From Mariniphaga sp041687215 (lineage in GTDB: Bacteria > Bacteroidota > Bacteroidia > Bacteroidales > Prolixibacteraceae): a DNA stretch of 64,000 nucleotides. Both the position numbers and the translations under genes were made by a program. The stretch is from NCBI RefSeq assembly GCF_041687215.1, contig NZ_JAWLCI010000017.1, forward strand, positions 1 to 64,000, in the 5' to 3' direction. The notes under the pieces were generated by a model, which worked only from the letters and a program-made list of their open reading frames with translations, made no database searches and had not been told where the DNA came from. Positions 54,263 to 63,422 of the stretch are shown here, one piece after another. Position 1 is the stretch's first letter; every line of letters begins with the position of its first letter.

Positions 54263-55540
54263 ATGAAAGCAGACGTATTGTTAGGCCTGCAATGGGGCGA
54301 CGAAGGAAAAGGAAAAATTGTAGATGTATTGACTCCAAAATACGATGTAATTACCCGTTTTCAGGGTGGGCCAAATGCTGGCCACACATTGGAATTCAAC
54401 AACATAAAACAGGTTTTGCATACCATTCCTTCGGGTATTTTCCGCGAGAACAAAATCAATATTATAGGGAATGGCGTGGTGATTGACCCCATCGTTTTTA
54501 AAAAAGAAATTGACGCATTAAAAAAAATCGGTGTAGAACTTTCTAAAAACCTTTACATTTCCAAAAAAGCCCATTTGATACTTCCAACGCACCGAATTCT
54601 TGATGCAGCATCGGAACAGAAAAAAGGTGAAACAAAAATTGGCTCAACACTCAAAGGAATAGGGCCAACTTACAAAGATAAAATCGGACGTGAGGGCCTT
54701 CGGGTTGGAGATCTGCTGCACAATTTCGAAACCAAATACCAGGAACGAATTGATAACCACAAAACCATGCTTTCAGAATTCTTCCATTTTGACTATAAAC
54801 AAATTCTTTCTGAATGTGAACAGGATTGGTTTGAAGGCGTGGAAGTTTTAAAATCATTTCAAATTGTTGATACGGAGCACTATATCAACGATTTGCTAAA
54901 AAAAGGCAAATCGGTGCTGGCCGAAGGTGCACAAGGTACTCTGCTCGACATCGACTTTGGCTCTTACCCTTTTGTTACCAGTTCGAATACCATTTGTGCC
55001 GGCGCCTGCACTGGCCTCGGGCTTGCCCCTCAAAAAATAGGAAAAGTTTACGGCATTTTTAAAGCTTACTGTACCCGCGTAGGAATGGGTCCCTTCCCCA
55101 CTGAATTAAATGACGAAACCGGCATAAAACTGCGCGATGCAGGTAATGAGTATGGCTCAACAACCGGCAGGCCACGTCGTTGCGGATGGCTCGATTTGGT
55201 AGCACTGAAATATTCGGTTATGCTGAATGGAGTTACCGAACTGATTATGATGAAAGCAGATGTTTTGGATTCATTTGAACTGATTAAAATTTGTATCGGT
55301 TACGAAATTGACGGCGAGGTGGTAGAGCATTTCCCCTTTGAACTCACCGGTGATGTAAAGCCCGTTTACGTTGAGTTACCCGGATGGGAAACCGACCTGA
55401 CAAAAATTAAAAAACAGAATGAATTTCCCGAAGAATTAAACAATTACATCAGTTTCATTGAAGACGAAATGGGTATTCCGGTATCCATTGCCTCAGTGGG
55501 TCCAAACCGGGAGCAAACCATTTTCCTCGATACAGAATAA
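54263..55540 (+). CDS. purA: Adenylosuccinate synthetase
   Basis: A 425-residue enzyme joining IMP and aspartate with GTP, the first step from IMP to AMP. The P-loop-like GDEGKGK at residues 12-18, GGPNAGHT, the IMP-binding HRILDAA, KGIGPTYKDK, GTLLDIDFGSYPFVTSS and the C-terminal GSTTGRPRRCGWLDLV are all present. It has its own promoter and a hairpin leader. Nothing unusual in the protein. Confidence 0.98.
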   Translation: MKADVLLGLQWGDEGKGKIVDVLTPKYDVITRFQGGPNAGHTLEFNNIKQVLHTIPSGIFRENKINIIGNGVVIDPIVFKKEIDALKKIGVELSKNLYISKKAHLILPTHRILDAASEQKKGETKIGSTLKGIGPTYKDKIGREGLRVGDLLHNFETKYQERIDNHKTMLSEFFHFDYKQILSECEQDWFEGVEVLKSFQIVDTEHYINDLLKKGKSVLAEGAQGTLLDIDFGSYPFVTSSNTICAGACTGLGLAPQKIGKVYGIFKAYCTRVGMGPFPTELNDETGIKLRDAGNEYGSTTGRPRRCGWLDLVALKYSVMLNGVTELIMMKADVLDSFELIKICIGYEIDGEVVEHFPFELTGDVKPVYVELPGWETDLTKIKKQNEFPEELNNYISFIEDEMGIPVSIASVGPNREQTIFLDTE

Positions 55541-55570
55541 CCTGCATTAGGCATAATTTTAAGTTCCCGG

Positions 55571-55602
55571 TTTCTTTTTTGCCGATAACTTAATTATCTT
55601 TA
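55571..55602 (+). promoter_or_regulatory. Predicted promoter of the NAPRTase gene
   Basis: TTTC (55571-55574), 20 bases, then TATCTTTA (55595-55602), one mismatch in each element. The -7 box lies 16-28 bases before the two candidate ATG starts. Confidence 0.5.
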
Positions 55603-55617
55603 AGGAATCGCTTTTAA

Positions 55618-57045
55618 ATGGAATTTTTTATGCCATTTATATCAAAACAATTGGGACTTTACACCGACTTTTATGAGCTGACAATGGCTCAGGGGTATTT
55701 CTTTTGTGGAAAAAAAGACGACACAGCCACCTTCAATTATTTTTTCAGAACCAATCCGTTTAGAGGTGGATTTACTGTTTTTGCAGGGCTCCAGGATTTT
55801 CTGGAAATGCTTTCCAACTTTACTTTTTCAGTTTCCGATATTGAGTATCTAAAAGAAAAGGGTTTTAAACCAGAGTTTATAGAATACCTAGAAAGCTTTC
55901 GTTTTTCAGGAAATATTCTTAGTATGCCGGAAGGGGAAATTGCATTTCCCAACGAACCTGTCCTTCAGGTTGAGGGGAATGTAATTGAATGTCAGCTCAT
56001 TGAAAGTTTGCTTCTCAACATTCTCAATTTTGAATCGTTGATTGCGACCAAAGCATTCCGGATAAAAATAGTTACCGGAGATAAAATGTTTGCTGATTTC
56101 GGACTGCGACGTGCCCAGGGTTTGGGAGCACTGCATGCCAGCCGGGCTGCTGCAATTGGTGGCGCCTCCTCCACTTCAAATGTAATGGCCGGAAAAATTT
56201 TTAATATCCCGGTTAGTGGAACTCAAGCCCACTCCTGGATACAGAGTTTTGACAGCGAAATTGAGGCATTCAGGGCTTATGCCAAAATTCATCCTGAAAA
56301 TACAGCTTTACTGGTGGACACCTACGATACACTAAAATCAGGAATTCCAAATGTCATTCAGGTGGCAAAAGAAATGGAAAAAGAAAGTCACCGGTTAAAA
56401 GCCATTCGCCTCGATAGTGGCGACCTGGCATATCTGAGCAAAAAAGCCCGTAAAATGCTCGATGAAGCCAATCTGGAGTATGTAAAAATTATTGCTTCGA
56501 ACCAGTTAAACGAACATGTGGTGAAAAGTTTACTGAAAGACCAGGTAGCTCCAATTGACGCTTTTGGCATTGGCACTGAACTTATTACCGGCAAAAACGA
56601 TGCTGCCCTCGATGGAGTTTATAAACTTTCTGAAATAAATGGTCAGCCTAAAATGAAACTCTCCGAAAATATTGAAAAAGTAACACTCCCTTGTAAGAAA
56701 CAGGTTTACAGGTGTTTTGACAGTGACGGCAATTTTTACCGGGATGCCATTTTACTGTCAGATGAAAATCCGAATGAGGCAGAATATATATTTCATCCCA
56801 TCTATCCTGAGAGAAGTACAAAAATTGTTTCGCTGCAAAAAGAACCCTTGTTGCAATTGGTGGTAAAAAAAGGAGATATAATTTCTGAACAGAAAAATAC
56901 AGAGGAAATTTATCAGTACCTTGTAAAAAGAGCAGCGTTGTTGCCTGAAGAACATCAACGTTTTATCAGCCCGCATATTTATAAAGTTGGAATTTCTGAA
57001 AAATTGATGGAAACCAGAAACACACTGGCAAAACAGTTGAAATAA
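55618..57045 (+). CDS. pncB: Nicotinate phosphoribosyltransferase
   Basis: A 475-residue NAPRTase making nicotinate mononucleotide from nicotinate and PRPP in NAD salvage. LGLYTDFYELTMAQGYF at the N-terminus, DFGLRRAQG, GTQAHSW (the catalytic His region), IRLDSGDL and FGIGTELITG are diagnostic. ATG at 55618 and 55630 are both possible; 55630 (MPFISKQ) fits the family slightly better. The gene appears in line with the D-threonine-aldolase-like gene, 21 bases downstream. Confidence 0.95.
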   Translation: MEFFMPFISKQLGLYTDFYELTMAQGYFFCGKKDDTATFNYFFRTNPFRGGFTVFAGLQDFLEMLSNFTFSVSDIEYLKEKGFKPEFIEYLESFRFSGNILSMPEGEIAFPNEPVLQVEGNVIECQLIESLLLNILNFESLIATKAFRIKIVTGDKMFADFGLRRAQGLGALHASRAAAIGGASSTSNVMAGKIFNIPVSGTQAHSWIQSFDSEIEAFRAYAKIHPENTALLVDTYDTLKSGIPNVIQVAKEMEKESHRLKAIRLDSGDLAYLSKKARKMLDEANLEYVKIIASNQLNEHVVKSLLKDQVAPIDAFGIGTELITGKNDAALDGVYKLSEINGQPKMKLSENIEKVTLPCKKQVYRCFDSDGNFYRDAILLSDENPNEAEYIFHPIYPERSTKIVSLQKEPLLQLVVKKGDIISEQKNTEEIYQYLVKRAALLPEEHQRFISPHIYKVGISEKLMETRNTLAKQLK

Positions 57046-57066
57046 AAAACATCTATCAAAAAAAAT

Positions 57067-58170
57067 ATGACAGAAATTATTCGACCAACTCTGGTTATTG
57101 ATAAAGGCATTTGCTTGCACAATATTGAAAGAATGGCGCAAAAAGCAAAGGATTTTCAACTTCGGTTCAGGCCACATTTTAAAACGCACCAGTCGGCAGA
57201 AATCGGTGACTGGTTTCGGATTTATGGAGTAGAAGCCATTACTGTTTCATCGGTTCAAATGGCCGAATATTTTGCACGATACGGTTGGAATGATATAACC
57301 ATCGCATTTCCTTTAAATGTTCTTGAAATTATCAATGTAAACCGGCTGGCAGACAATATCAAGCTCAATGTTTTAATAGAAAACAGGGAAGCTGCCTCGG
57401 CTCTCGCAATAAAAACAACACATAAGATTGGAGTTTACATTAAAATTGACACAGGTTCGAATCGTACTGGCATTGAACCATCTAAAATCAGTTTAATAAA
57501 TTCCATCCTGGAGATACTGGCTGAAAATAAGAAAATCACATTTAAAGGTTTTCTTACTCACGCAGGCCACACCTATTCTGCGCGCTCAACTAATGAAATT
57601 TTCAGCCGCCATTTCGATTCTCTGCTGAAACTTCGTACGCTGAAACAACGCTATCTGTCTTATTATCATAACATTGAAATCAGTATTGGTGATACACCAT
57701 CGTGTTCCATTTGCACCAACTTTTCGGGAGTGGACGAAATCAGGCCGGGAAATTTTATTTTTTACGATTTAATGCAGCAAAACCTTGGAGTATGTAGTTT
57801 TGAGGACATTGCCGTTCGCATGGTGTGCCCGGTTGTAGCCAAACATGCCTCACGAAACGAAATTGTAATTTATGGTGGAGCTATCCATCATTCGCAGGAT
57901 TCACTGTTAAATATTGATGGAAAACAATCATATGGCCGAATTGTAATAAACAAGAATAACGAAAAAAAACTGTTAAGCCCAAGAAACTATGTTGCGAGGC
58001 TTTCGCAGGAACACGGAATTTTGAAGGTGTCGCAAAAAAACTTTCCTCTCTTTCAGGTGGGTGATTTGGTGGAAATCATTCCCATCCATTCCTGCCTTAC
58101 AGCAAACCTGGCCAGGAAATACCTCACTACTGAGGGTGAAGAAATTGAAATGATTAATACAAGAGGCTGA
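57067..58170 (+). CDS. PLP-dependent D-threonine aldolase/D-serine dehydratase-like protein
   Basis: A 367-residue fold-type III PLP enzyme. The N-terminal alanine-racemase-like barrel has the PLP lysine in RPHFKTHQ and THAGHTYSA; the C-terminal domain has HSCLTANL, with the His and Cys that hold a metal ion in D-threonine aldolases and eukaryotic-type D-serine dehydratases. It cleaves or dehydrates a D-hydroxyamino acid; the exact substrate is undetermined. It follows pncB by 21 bases. Confidence 0.9.
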   Translation: MTEIIRPTLVIDKGICLHNIERMAQKAKDFQLRFRPHFKTHQSAEIGDWFRIYGVEAITVSSVQMAEYFARYGWNDITIAFPLNVLEIINVNRLADNIKLNVLIENREAASALAIKTTHKIGVYIKIDTGSNRTGIEPSKISLINSILEILAENKKITFKGFLTHAGHTYSARSTNEIFSRHFDSLLKLRTLKQRYLSYYHNIEISIGDTPSCSICTNFSGVDEIRPGNFIFYDLMQQNLGVCSFEDIAVRMVCPVVAKHASRNEIVIYGGAIHHSQDSLLNIDGKQSYGRIVINKNNEKKLLSPRNYVARLSQEHGILKVSQKNFPLFQVGDLVEIIPIHSCLTANLARKYLTTEGEEIEMINTRG

Positions 58171-58188
58171 AAAAAATGGTGAAATTAT

Positions 58189-58219
58189 TTTTTTCCCCAG
58201 ACAAAAATCCGTATCTTGG
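58189..58219 (+). promoter_or_regulatory. Promoter of the Xre/RES operon
   Basis: TTTT (58189-58192), exactly 19 bases, then TATCTTGG (58212-58219), one mismatch in each element. Confidence 0.6.
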
Positions 58220-58234
58220 TGGACAAATTTCCAC
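58219..58234. promoter_or_regulatory. Candidate antitoxin operator
   Basis: GTGGA and TCCAC arms separated by CAAATT, between the -7 box and the ATG at 58238. The place suits autorepression by the Xre antitoxin or the toxin-antitoxin complex (inference). Confidence 0.5.
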
Positions 58235-58237
58235 TAA

Positions 58238-58729
58238 ATGAAAAAGAAATATAAATCCTCAGAAAAAAAATCGGGCAAAGTTGCAGAAGCAGCATTGGCA
58301 CTTTCGTACTATAACAAGCCAGAATCCATCTCAATTCACTCCATCCTGAATGTTGATTCCAACGATGTTGCAGAACCGCTCAACCGGGTTGACACTTTCA
58401 GGGAAGGCCTGAGCCGGAAGTCTTTTGACCGGCTAAAAGAAATTACAGGTTTAGATAACAATACGCTTGCAGAGGCATTGGGTGTTTCTTCAAAAACTAT
58501 CCAGCGAAAAGAAGTTTTCGGGGTTATTCAGTCTGAAAAAATGTACGAGCTTGCTGAACTGTATGCACTGGGTATTTCCTATTTTGGAGATGAAGGTTTC
58601 AGGCGCTGGATGGACAGGCCACTTTTTAGCATTGGGAACAGGAAACCCATTGAATTAATTGATGTTTCTGAAGGTTTGATGTTGCTGAAAGCTGAAATTA
58701 TGAGGTTGCAGCACGGCATTGCCATATGA
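58238..58729 (+). CDS. Xre/MbcA/ParS-family antitoxin (DUF2384)
   Basis: A 163-residue protein. A Lys-rich N-terminus (KKKYKSSEKKSGK) is followed by a helix-turn-helix-like segment with ITGLDNNTLAEALGVSSKTIQRKE, and the C-terminal DUF2384 toxin-binding region with ALGISYFGDEGFRRWMDRPLFSIGNRKPIELIDVSEG. This is the antitoxin class paired with RES toxins. It overlaps the RES gene by ATGA. It should neutralise the toxin and repress the operon through the palindrome in front of it. Confidence 0.92.
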   Translation: MKKKYKSSEKKSGKVAEAALALSYYNKPESISIHSILNVDSNDVAEPLNRVDTFREGLSRKSFDRLKEITGLDNNTLAEALGVSSKTIQRKEVFGVIQSEKMYELAELYALGISYFGDEGFRRWMDRPLFSIGNRKPIELIDVSEGLMLLKAEIMRLQHGIAI

Positions 58730-59181
58730 TTATTTACCGCATTGCACGTACAGAATTTTGCGATACCAGCGGAGAGGGGGCGAAATTGTATGGAGGAAGG
58801 TGGAATCTGCCCGGTTATCCTGTGCTTTACGGAAGTGCCTCCATTGCATCGGCATTGCTTGAAAGACTGACAGTTGACCCTGAACTTTTTGCATCTGAAC
58901 GATATGTTTTATACAGTATCATGGAACTGAACTGTTCCGATAAGCTTATAAAAAGGCCGGCATTATCTGATTTGCCGGAGGATTGGGATGCCATTCCGTT
59001 CAAAAAATCGACGCAGTTGTTTGGAACCGAAATCATTCGTTCAGGAGTTGTTTGTTTTGCTGTTCCTTCTGTGGTGGATAAATCATCGCTCAACCTGATT
59101 TTAAATCCTGTAGCTATCGAATTCACAAGTATTAAGTGGAAAGTTTACCCACTTGAACTGGACAAACGTATAATCAGATAA
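58726..59181 (+). CDS. RES-domain toxin (NAD-phosphorylase type)
   Basis: A 151-residue RES protein, named for conserved Arg, Glu and Ser. GAKLYGGRWNLPGYPVLYGS contains the Arg (GGRWN) and a Ser; the Glu is in SALLERLTVDPE. RES toxins degrade NAD+ and stop growth when not held by an Xre/DUF2384 antitoxin (family knowledge). The gene overlaps the antitoxin by 4 bases and converges with the terpene-cyclase-like gene only 20 bases away. The motif is intact, so it is probably functional. Confidence 0.93.
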   Translation: MIIYRIARTEFCDTSGEGAKLYGGRWNLPGYPVLYGSASIASALLERLTVDPELFASERYVLYSIMELNCSDKLIKRPALSDLPEDWDAIPFKKSTQLFGTEIIRSGVVCFAVPSVVDKSSLNLILNPVAIEFTSIKWKVYPLELDKRIIR

Positions 59182-59201
59182 ATCATGAACATATTGGCAA
59201 A

Positions 59202-61007
59202 CTATTCTTTCCTTAATTCCAGTATTCTTGAAATGGCTTCCAAATAAGCTGTTGTAGGGTACAGCTTTTCATCGTACCACAGCGAGGCAAAATAGAACCC
59301 TACCGGAGCGGGTTTTAACCCATTTTGTTTACAGAAAGTGTCGAGCCAGGACAACCCCACATTGCATTTATCCAGATTTTCAATCGAAGCCAGAGCCGAA
59401 ACGGCCAGCGCGGTTTCTTCTATTGTTCCGGGAATATTTTTTGCACCACCCCAGCCTCCATCATCATTTTGAACAGAAACCAAATACCGGGCGCCCATTT
59501 CAATCAGAACTTTTAAACGTTGTTTCAAATTTTTTGAAGGCCATTTGTGTTCCAGGGAATCTTTCAGGTAAGTGACAACTTTTGCCGTTCCGTAAACCGG
59601 ATTGGCATGATCGTTCGTTTGCTGATTGCCAAACCAGAGCGGCAGCCAACTTCCATCTTCGCGTTGGTGTTTTTCGAGGTAATGCAGTGCTTTTTCAAAT
59701 GATTTTTGCAGCTTCTTTTTCTGCTTTCGTGAAAGTTCATTTTGATAAACTTCCAGAACCGTTGAAAAAGCCAGCAAATTATGTCCGGTAAGATCGGAGC
59801 AACTCTGGTCGAATGGTAGTTTCCCCCAACCTCTGGAAAATGTAGGAAAACCACCATCGTTGTTTTGCAGGTTGAACAACCATTGGCATCCGGCAAGTAC
59901 TTCCTTCTTTACTTTTTCCTTTGGCTGAAGTTTAAGCAATGCTAAAATGACTCCCGGCGTATCGTCGCCATCAGGAACCGACCCCGGAAAGTTAGTCCAA
60001 CCCCAACCTCCAGGTCTGCTTCCATTAAACGGATGAACTGATTTGGTCTGAATAAATTTGAAATGGTCGGTAATTTTATCCTGCAAATCGGTATTAATAA
60101 ATCCATCTAAGTTTGAACGAAAAGCTTTTACCGACAGCGAAGTAACCCAGGTTGACAGGTCCACATCGATAGGCCAGCCACCATCTTTGCGCTGGGTACT
60201 TTTTAAAAACCCGATTCCTTTTTTCACGATCTCGGTTTCACCATATCCGGCATTGATTAAACTCAGGGCCACAAAAGCAGTAAGTGGAACTGCTTCTAAA
60301 AATCCACCGCTTTCAGGAAGCATTCTGTGTAAAATTTTTAACGCTTTTGGAATTGAAAACCGTCGCACAGTTCTCCAAAAGAGGTTTGAATTTTTTTTCT
60401 TAAAAATAACAATACCAACTGCCACCAAAGCCGGAATGGCATAGCTTACCACACTCAAATTCAGCAACCGGTAAAACGGACGTGGCAACAATGACAATTC
60501 AAATGGCAACTGAGGAATATATTTGAATGCTTCTTTGTCAGGAATTCCGCAAAGTCCGCTCATGGCCAGGATAGGTACTGAAAAAGTATAATCTTTCTGG
60601 TAGTGGTCGAGTATAACTTTTGAAACCTTTGCAGAATGAATATCAATATTTTGTGTTCGAAGATAGCCGGCAATCTGCTTCTGAAAGGAATTTATCCAGC
60701 TTTTCCCTTCCCTAAACAAATTGGCAGTGGCATACACCAGTAAACTCGTGCTCACATTCCCCGGACTTTCAGGTGTATCGCCAAAACTTCCGTCCGTATT
60801 CATGTTCGATTTTAACCAGTTTAATCCACGGTCAATTTCATTGGCATGTGCTTTTGGATTATCGAAATACAAAGCGGCAACAGCAACTGCAACACCCAAC
60901 GCGCTGGATGAAAGTCTGCCTTCCCAGTATCCTTCAGGCTTTAATTCTGAAACCAGGTTCCTGCCCAATTCATTCAGCCGTTGTAACAATTCATTTTTTT
61001 GTTTCAT
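59202..61007 (-). CDS. Squalene-hopene-like class II terpene cyclase
   Basis: A 601-residue alpha/alpha double-barrel cyclase. Repeated QW-type motifs are visible (around EGYWEG, QRKDGGWP, NNDGGFP, REDGSWLP, QNDDGGWGG). The catalytic DXDD acid is DGDD at 346-349, in the same context as in squalene-hopene cyclases (RPGGWGWTNFPGSVPDGDDTPG). The typical C-terminal QW and aromatic end are present. The enzyme should cyclise a polyprene by protonation. It differs from true hopene cyclases at several positions, and the operon lacks squalene synthase genes, so the substrate could be another prenyl chain. It is the last gene of an overlapping four-gene operon (ATGA with the gene before it). Confidence 0.8.
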   Translation of the reverse strand: MKQKNELLQRLNELGRNLVSELKPEGYWEGRLSSSALGVAVAVAALYFDNPKAHANEIDRGLNWLKSNMNTDGSFGDTPESPGNVSTSLLVYATANLFREGKSWINSFQKQIAGYLRTQNIDIHSAKVSKVILDHYQKDYTFSVPILAMSGLCGIPDKEAFKYIPQLPFELSLLPRPFYRLLNLSVVSYAIPALVAVGIVIFKKKNSNLFWRTVRRFSIPKALKILHRMLPESGGFLEAVPLTAFVALSLINAGYGETEIVKKGIGFLKSTQRKDGGWPIDVDLSTWVTSLSVKAFRSNLDGFINTDLQDKITDHFKFIQTKSVHPFNGSRPGGWGWTNFPGSVPDGDDTPGVILALLKLQPKEKVKKEVLAGCQWLFNLQNNDGGFPTFSRGWGKLPFDQSCSDLTGHNLLAFSTVLEVYQNELSRKQKKKLQKSFEKALHYLEKHQREDGSWLPLWFGNQQTNDHANPVYGTAKVVTYLKDSLEHKWPSKNLKQRLKVLIEMGARYLVSVQNDDGGWGGAKNIPGTIEETALAVSALASIENLDKCNVGLSWLDTFCKQNGLKPAPVGFYFASLWYDEKLYPTTAYLEAISRILELRKE

Positions 61008-61837
61008 ACCAAAGTTCCCAAAGCGAGTAAACCATAAAACGTGTATTCCAAATCACGCTTTTCGTCTCCATTGCCGGCTAAAAATGCACCAGAGCTGTAA
61101 TTTTGCTGAACCAGTTCCAGACAAGTTGGAGTCACCAGGCGCAAATCAGTTCCTGCAAATTTAAGCGAAAATAAGGCCACACCAGTTGATAGCAAATCTG
61201 GTTCGTTCACATCCCGGAATGTTTTAAAACCTTTTCCTTCTTCAAAAAAAGAAAGTAATATTTTCGATTCTTTATTAATGCTTAATCCAGTTTTTTGCCG
61301 GGCAGTTAAAACTGCTGCATGAAAACTACATGGAGATTCAGCCGAGGGAGAATAAATTGAAAGTAACAGACGGACTAAAAGCCTGAAATTTACATTTTGA
61401 TAAAGCACATCAAAAGTTATCAAAAAAAGGAAAATTCTGTAAAATATACTCACGCTCCCGGTATTCTTAATCGCCATTCTTAAAAGCTTCAGCTTTGAAG
61501 GCTTTTTGAATTCATTATTAAAAAGAATTTTGCGAATAAGAATATCAGCAAATGTGTTCATCGATTCTTTTTGTGGCCCAGCATTTTCAAGAATAAATCT
61601 TCTGTGATTTTCCAGGGCTTTTTCCAAACCGAAAGCATTGGAAAGCAAGACACCAAAAAGAGAATAATACAAATCGGGGCGACCTGCCCGGTTAGTAAAT
61701 CCGCCACCTGAGTGCTGACAGGACTGAACAAATTCTTTTACTTCAGACTGAATATCAGCATCGAGTGTGGCAAATCCATTTTGTACCAACCCGATAAACT
61801 GATAAACTATTGGAATGTCTGCCGATTTACTGCCCAC
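61004..61837 (-). CDS. Short alpha/alpha-toroid (prenyltransferase/squalene-oxidase repeat) protein
   Basis: A 277-residue helical protein with prenyltransferase-repeat features, above all QHSGGGFTNRAGRPDLYYSLFGVLL, which resembles the G-G-F-x(n)-D-x-x-Y repeats of prenyltransferase beta subunits and terpene cyclases, and SGAFLAGNGDEKRDLEYTFYGLLALG near the end. It lacks a DXDD motif and a zinc site is not obvious, so it may be a structural partner of the cyclase rather than an enzyme. It overlaps the DUF116-polyprenyl synthase gene by 11 bases and the cyclase by 4, pointing to translational coupling. Confidence 0.7.
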   Translation of the reverse strand: MGSKSADIPIVYQFIGLVQNGFATLDADIQSEVKEFVQSCQHSGGGFTNRAGRPDLYYSLFGVLLSNAFGLEKALENHRRFILENAGPQKESMNTFADILIRKILFNNEFKKPSKLKLLRMAIKNTGSVSIFYRIFLFLITFDVLYQNVNFRLLVRLLLSIYSPSAESPCSFHAAVLTARQKTGLSINKESKILLSFFEEGKGFKTFRDVNEPDLLSTGVALFSLKFAGTDLRLVTPTCLELVQQNYSSGAFLAGNGDEKRDLEYTFYGLLALGTLV

Positions 61838-63419
61838 GTTTTTGTTCTTTGAAAACCTTCCCCATTACACTGTACAATCCCAGCCTCATTTTTTGGTTCT
61901 GAAGATTGTCCAGTTCCGCATAACATTTATTCACATACTTCAACAGAAAATGATCTGTCTGATTCTCAATATCAAATTTTTCAATATTTCTCCGGAAAAG
62001 CATAAGATTATTTTCGCTCAGAATACGCGGAAATTCATGGTCCACTGCATTCATTTTCTCCTGTAACAGGGCAAGCAAAAAGGGATAATCAAAAAGATTT
62101 CCTGAATAATTTTCTTCACGGAACTCGTTTAAATCGTCGCGAATCTGGTAAGCAATTCCAAAATATTCTGAAAATTTCCGGAGTGATTCAAGATCAGTTT
62201 GCGGTGCTTCACCTGCAATGGCACCGGTTAGAAGTGCTACTTTTACAGCTTCACCGGTTTTTAACCGGAAAATCTGAAGCACATCGCCCACTGTTTTTTC
62301 AGTTATCTGCGAATTCAGTAAAATATCGGCACCCTGTCCTTCAGCCAGTTTCACGTGCGATTCAGCAACAACAGTCAGGCATTCGGCCAAAACTTCGGCT
62401 TTTAAACCTGTTTGAGCCAGCATCCGGTAACCTTTTCCTATGAGATAATCTCCCACATTAATTGCGGTGGGAATACCGCTGGACCGGTGCAAAACAGGTT
62501 GTCCGTAGCGGGTTTCCTCATCATCTTCAATATCATCATGAATAAGCGAAGCCTTGTGAAAGCATTCAATTATCAAAGCGAGATTTTGCTGTATGTTTTC
62601 AGAAATTTCATTCGAATATGACTGGTAGGCTAAAACAGATAAAAGAGGACGAATGCGCTGGCCGCCCATTCCCATCATTTTCAGCGCCAGTTTTTCGGTT
62701 TCATTTTCGGCATTAAAACATGAATTTAAAACCGGAGGTTGAAAATAGTCAGCCACCTGGTTTTTCAGCAAAGAAACGGAAAGCGGAGTGTGCTCGCTCA
62801 ATCCGTTAAAGTTTTCCATTTCCTCAAAAAGCCAATGATAATCCAGGGCGGTATTGGAGCAACCATCACCTAGCAACGGAATTCCGATGGCGGGAACTGC
62901 AGCACGCGTAACCGGTTCGAATGACCGTTGCAAAACCGACATGCAACTCACGCCGATAACCGCATCAATGGCGCCTTCCTCAACCAAACCAATAGCAACT
63001 GTGGTACCTTCAGCCACAAGTGTGGTATATCCAAGTTTTTCGGCCCTGTTTAAAATAGAATCGATTAGGCAACCCTGGCAACCGGAACATATCAGACCAA
63101 GTTCATCAAAAACACCCTGGCACTGGCTGTCGTTACGCAGGCACTGTGGCAAAAGAAGCAACCGCCGGTGAAATGGTGTGGCCATAACTGTTTCGCGCCA
63201 GATTTCATTTCCAAGCAAAACCATGGTAAAATCAAGTAATTCTCCATTTAAACCGGCACTGTTTAAAATATTAATGGCACTTTTTTCAAGAGTTTCAAGG
63301 TTTGAAGGAGGTGAAATCCGGTTTGCGGAAACATACAAACGAACCTGTTTCCGTAAATCATTTCTGATTCCGGATTGCAGGGGTACTTTTAATATGCGGT
63401 TTACTTCAATCATATTCAA
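61827..63419 (-). CDS. DUF116-polyprenyl diphosphate synthase fusion
   Basis: A 530-residue two-domain protein. Residues 1-235 match DUF116, with eight Cys (93, 100, 111, 114, 117, 159, 187, 234), including C-x2-C-x2-C at 111-117, suggesting an iron-sulfur or metal site. Residues 240-530 form a class I prenyl synthase: GGQRIRP, first Asp-rich motif DDIED (295-299) and second DDLNE (428-432). The second motif ends in Glu rather than Asp. This half should build a linear prenyl diphosphate for the cyclase or another step. The fusion joins a redox-type domain to chain elongation, which is unusual. Confidence 0.88.
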   Translation of the reverse strand: MNMIEVNRILKVPLQSGIRNDLRKQVRLYVSANRISPPSNLETLEKSAINILNSAGLNGELLDFTMVLLGNEIWRETVMATPFHRRLLLLPQCLRNDSQCQGVFDELGLICSGCQGCLIDSILNRAEKLGYTTLVAEGTTVAIGLVEEGAIDAVIGVSCMSVLQRSFEPVTRAAVPAIGIPLLGDGCSNTALDYHWLFEEMENFNGLSEHTPLSVSLLKNQVADYFQPPVLNSCFNAENETEKLALKMMGMGGQRIRPLLSVLAYQSYSNEISENIQQNLALIIECFHKASLIHDDIEDDEETRYGQPVLHRSSGIPTAINVGDYLIGKGYRMLAQTGLKAEVLAECLTVVAESHVKLAEGQGADILLNSQITEKTVGDVLQIFRLKTGEAVKVALLTGAIAGEAPQTDLESLRKFSEYFGIAYQIRDDLNEFREENYSGNLFDYPFLLALLQEKMNAVDHEFPRILSENNLMLFRRNIEKFDIENQTDHFLLKYVNKCYAELDNLQNQKMRLGLYSVMGKVFKEQKRGQ

Positions 63420-63422
63420 ATT

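Noticed and set aside
54202..54486. Plus-frame ORF overlapping the start of purA
   Set aside because: It runs through the leader hairpin and the purA start in another frame, and its translation is basic and non-conserved.
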